From the NCBI GenBank assembly GCA_003167495.1, contig PMSX01000097.1:11853-56801 (forward strand): a stretch of DNA of 44,949 bases. The letters are read 5' to 3'. The position numbers were made by a program, and so were the translations under genes. Source of the DNA: Bryobacterales bacterium (lineage in GTDB: Bacteria > Acidobacteriota > Terriglobia > Bryobacterales > Bryobacteraceae). The notes under the pieces are model-generated. The model did no database searches, was not told where the DNA came from, and saw only the letters and a program-made list of their open reading frames with translations. Positions 43,419 to 44,949 of this stretch are shown here, in pieces (position 1 is the stretch's first letter; each line of letters starts with the position of its first letter).

Positions 43419-44949
43419 GTGCGTCCAAGCCTCTTAGCAGCCATAACGATCATGCACACCCTGCTAGCTATGGGTGAACCCGTATCGCCCAAGGTTGATC
43501 CTCCTCTAACCAGTCTCGGTCAAGTGCTCGATTTGACGAATGAGGAAGCAGCAAAACGCCATCCTTTCCACCTCCGCGTTCAGGTATCCCTATACAAGTG
43601 GGAGAAATGGTGGCTCTTTTTGCAGGATGGATCGTCCGGGATCTATTGCTCTCGCCCGGCCGCCAATACCCACTTGCAGCGAGGAGATTGGATCGAGGCG
43701 GACGGGGTAACCGTGAGCGGAGCGTTCGCGCCCGTTCTGGAATTGTCTAAATTCAGAGTGATTGGCCATCGGCCGATGCCCGCGCCTGTCAAGGTAGGTG
43801 AGGCCAACCAGTCCTTACGTGAATCCGTCAATGTTTGGGCCATCGCCCGTGGACGCATTCTGCGCGCAGCTACCACGCTCATCACCAATGGCAGCCTTTC
43901 TCTTTTTGATCTCGACTTGCGACTGCCGTCCGGCGATACCATGCCGATTCGCCTTGGATCAGCCGACAAGTGCGACCTGAGTTCGTTGCTGGACGCAAAA
44001 GTAGCTGTTCGCGGCGTACTGGGCAAGAGTTTGAGTGCCGCCGGCAGTAATGCCGATGTCATGTATGTGGGCAGTTGCGAGGACATAGAAGTCATCGCAC
44101 CGTCCCGCGAGGAGTGGTCAATACCACTCACCAAAATTAGCCAACTTCTGGGCTATCGTTCGGGCACGAAGGTGGATAGCATGGTCCGAATTGCCGGCGT
44201 GGTTACCATGCTCAGCGGTCAGGGTTTTTTCATGCAGCAAAGGACTAGTGGGGTTCCGGTCGTACTGATTGCGCCGCGATCGCTTCCCTCTATCGGTCAA
44301 CGCGTTGAGGTCTCAGGCAGGCTTATACTCGATGAACACGGATTCAAGCGGCTGGTGTCAGCTCACTATCATCCGGCTACCGGCGTTCAATCTGTTGAGA
44401 TCCACCGGGTAACGGAACAGGATTTCGACTTGCCCACATTTGGGAGCGCCTTGGTGTTCGCTCAAGGCGAGATCATATCGCGGGCACTGATGCCCGGCCG
44501 GGAGGTGTTTGGCGTGCGGATCGGAAAATCCGCTTTGACGGCGGAAATGCCATTGCCGCAGGGAACCTCGCCCGCCGGCTTGCCCGAATTGGGCGATCAA
44601 GCCGGTTTTACCGGCATCGCCAGAACGGATCAGGTCCCCAATCGCGAGCACTACGACATCACTCTTGAGCTACGCTCCCCGGGTGACATTGTCATTGTGG
44701 CGAAACGCCCACTCAATGACCGGATCCCGTGGGGCCGCGTGGCCTTGCTGGCCATTGCGTTGGTCTTAGGCGCATTCTTCTGGATCTCGACTTTGCGAAA
44801 TCGCGTCCGCGCCCGCACCCAACAACTCGAGGAAGCCAACCATCATACCGAACAGGCCCGCGAGCAGGCCGAACGAGCTAGACAGCAAGCCGAGGATGCC
44901 AGCCGCGCCAAAGGGGAGTTTCTGGCAAACATGAGCCACGAAATCCGCA
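43419..44949 (+). CDS. Membrane sensor histidine kinase, partial at right edge
   Basis: About 510 codons are visible before the window ends. Start is best placed at a GTG (43419) because it gives a signal-like hydrophobic stretch (RPSLLAAITIMHTLLAM); ATG at 43452 or TTG at 43410 are alternatives. The extracytoplasmic part has repeated small beta-rich modules: RVQVSLYKWEKWWLFLQDG, then AVRGVLGKSL, then MVRIAGVVTMLSGQGFFMQQ. A membrane helix follows (RVALLAIALVLGAFFWISTL, about residues 440-460), then a long coiled coil (QQLEEANHHTEQAREQAERA). The last residues, EFLANMSHEIR, are the H-box with the phospho-accepting histidine. The catalytic ATPase domain, and any receiver domain, lie beyond the edge. 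Confidence 0.8.
   Translation, partial: MRPSLLAAITIMHTLLAMGEPVSPKVDPPLTSLGQVLDLTNEEAAKRHPFHLRVQVSLYKWEKWWLFLQDGSSGIYCSRPAANTHLQRGDWIEADGVTVSGAFAPVLELSKFRVIGHRPMPAPVKVGEANQSLRESVNVWAIARGRILRAATTLITNGSLSLFDLDLRLPSGDTMPIRLGSADKCDLSSLLDAKVAVRGVLGKSLSAAGSNADVMYVGSCEDIEVIAPSREEWSIPLTKISQLLGYRSGTKVDSMVRIAGVVTMLSGQGFFMQQRTSGVPVVLIAPRSLPSIGQRVEVSGRLILDEHGFKRLVSAHYHPATGVQSVEIHRVTEQDFDLPTFGSALVFAQGEIISRALMPGREVFGVRIGKSALTAEMPLPQGTSPAGLPELGDQAGFTGIARTDQVPNREHYDITLELRSPGDIVIVAKRPLNDRIPWGRVALLAIALVLGAFFWISTLRNRVRARTQQLEEANHHTEQAREQAERARQQAEDASRAKGEFLANMSHEIR

Overview
The window reads as chromosome of an Acidobacteriota bacterium, most likely the Solibacter/Bryobacter side of the phylum. The taxon call is an inference. 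It rests on an Acidobacterial-type VWFA-related secreted protein (9251-10933), two very long MacB/FtsX-type permeases without an ATPase gene (17273-19627 and 40608-43292, the second with the PadR regulator typical of such permeases in this phylum), a three-part LplT-acyltransferase-AMP-ligase fusion, and moderately high GC.

Layout. (1) 1-4150 is a decayed region. It holds a broken tandem NTF2/SnoaL-like gene, a small zinc-ribbon ORF, a small protein with two HxxxCxxC zinc motifs, an AMP-dependent ligase that has lost its N-terminal third, and about 300 nt of diverged repeats. (2) 4151-13679 holds a sigma-54 activator, the lysophospholipid import/re-acylation fusion, the VWFA protein, a START-like secreted protein and an M49 (DPP III-like) peptidase. 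(3) 13719-17266 holds eutB and eutC (ethanolamine ammonia-lyase), a toxin-antitoxin pair whose toxin is frameshifted, and a secreted TIM-barrel isomerase-like protein. (4) 17273-22348 holds a permease, hutH and a divergent hisC. (5) 22430-29096 is a tightly overlapping three-gene operon: transglutaminase plus DUF2126, circularly permuted ATP-grasp plus Alpha-E, and transglutaminase. A dimethylarginine-hydrolase-like gene follows 21 nt later. (6) 29894-31217 has an ACT/CASTOR-like protein and a metallo-beta-lactamase-fold protein that has lost metal ligands. (7) 31485-39518 is a compact housekeeping block: DUF1385-prfA-prmC-dinB on the plus strand, facing yebC-ruvC-hypothetical-deoB-tpiA on the minus strand. 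(8) 39600-44949 has a doubly frameshifted GNAT gene, a PadR-permease pair with a clear promoter/operator, and the start of a membrane sensor histidine kinase that runs off the right edge.

The most system-like locus is 22430-29096, with 29118-30277 as a possible extension. Its parts match a peptide-ligase/peptide-tagging system predicted on gene-context grounds (circularly permuted ATP-grasp, circularly permuted glutamine-synthetase-like ligase, Alpha-E domain, transglutaminase-fold peptidases). As far as I know its substrate is unestablished. The arginine-type hydrolase and ACT sensor beside it are a possible clue to substrate. The best regulatory signal is at 40222-40258: a near-consensus sigma-70 promoter whose -10 box lies inside a perfect 7-bp dyad just before padR. 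Four genes in the window are visibly broken, all of accessory type, while the housekeeping genes look intact.
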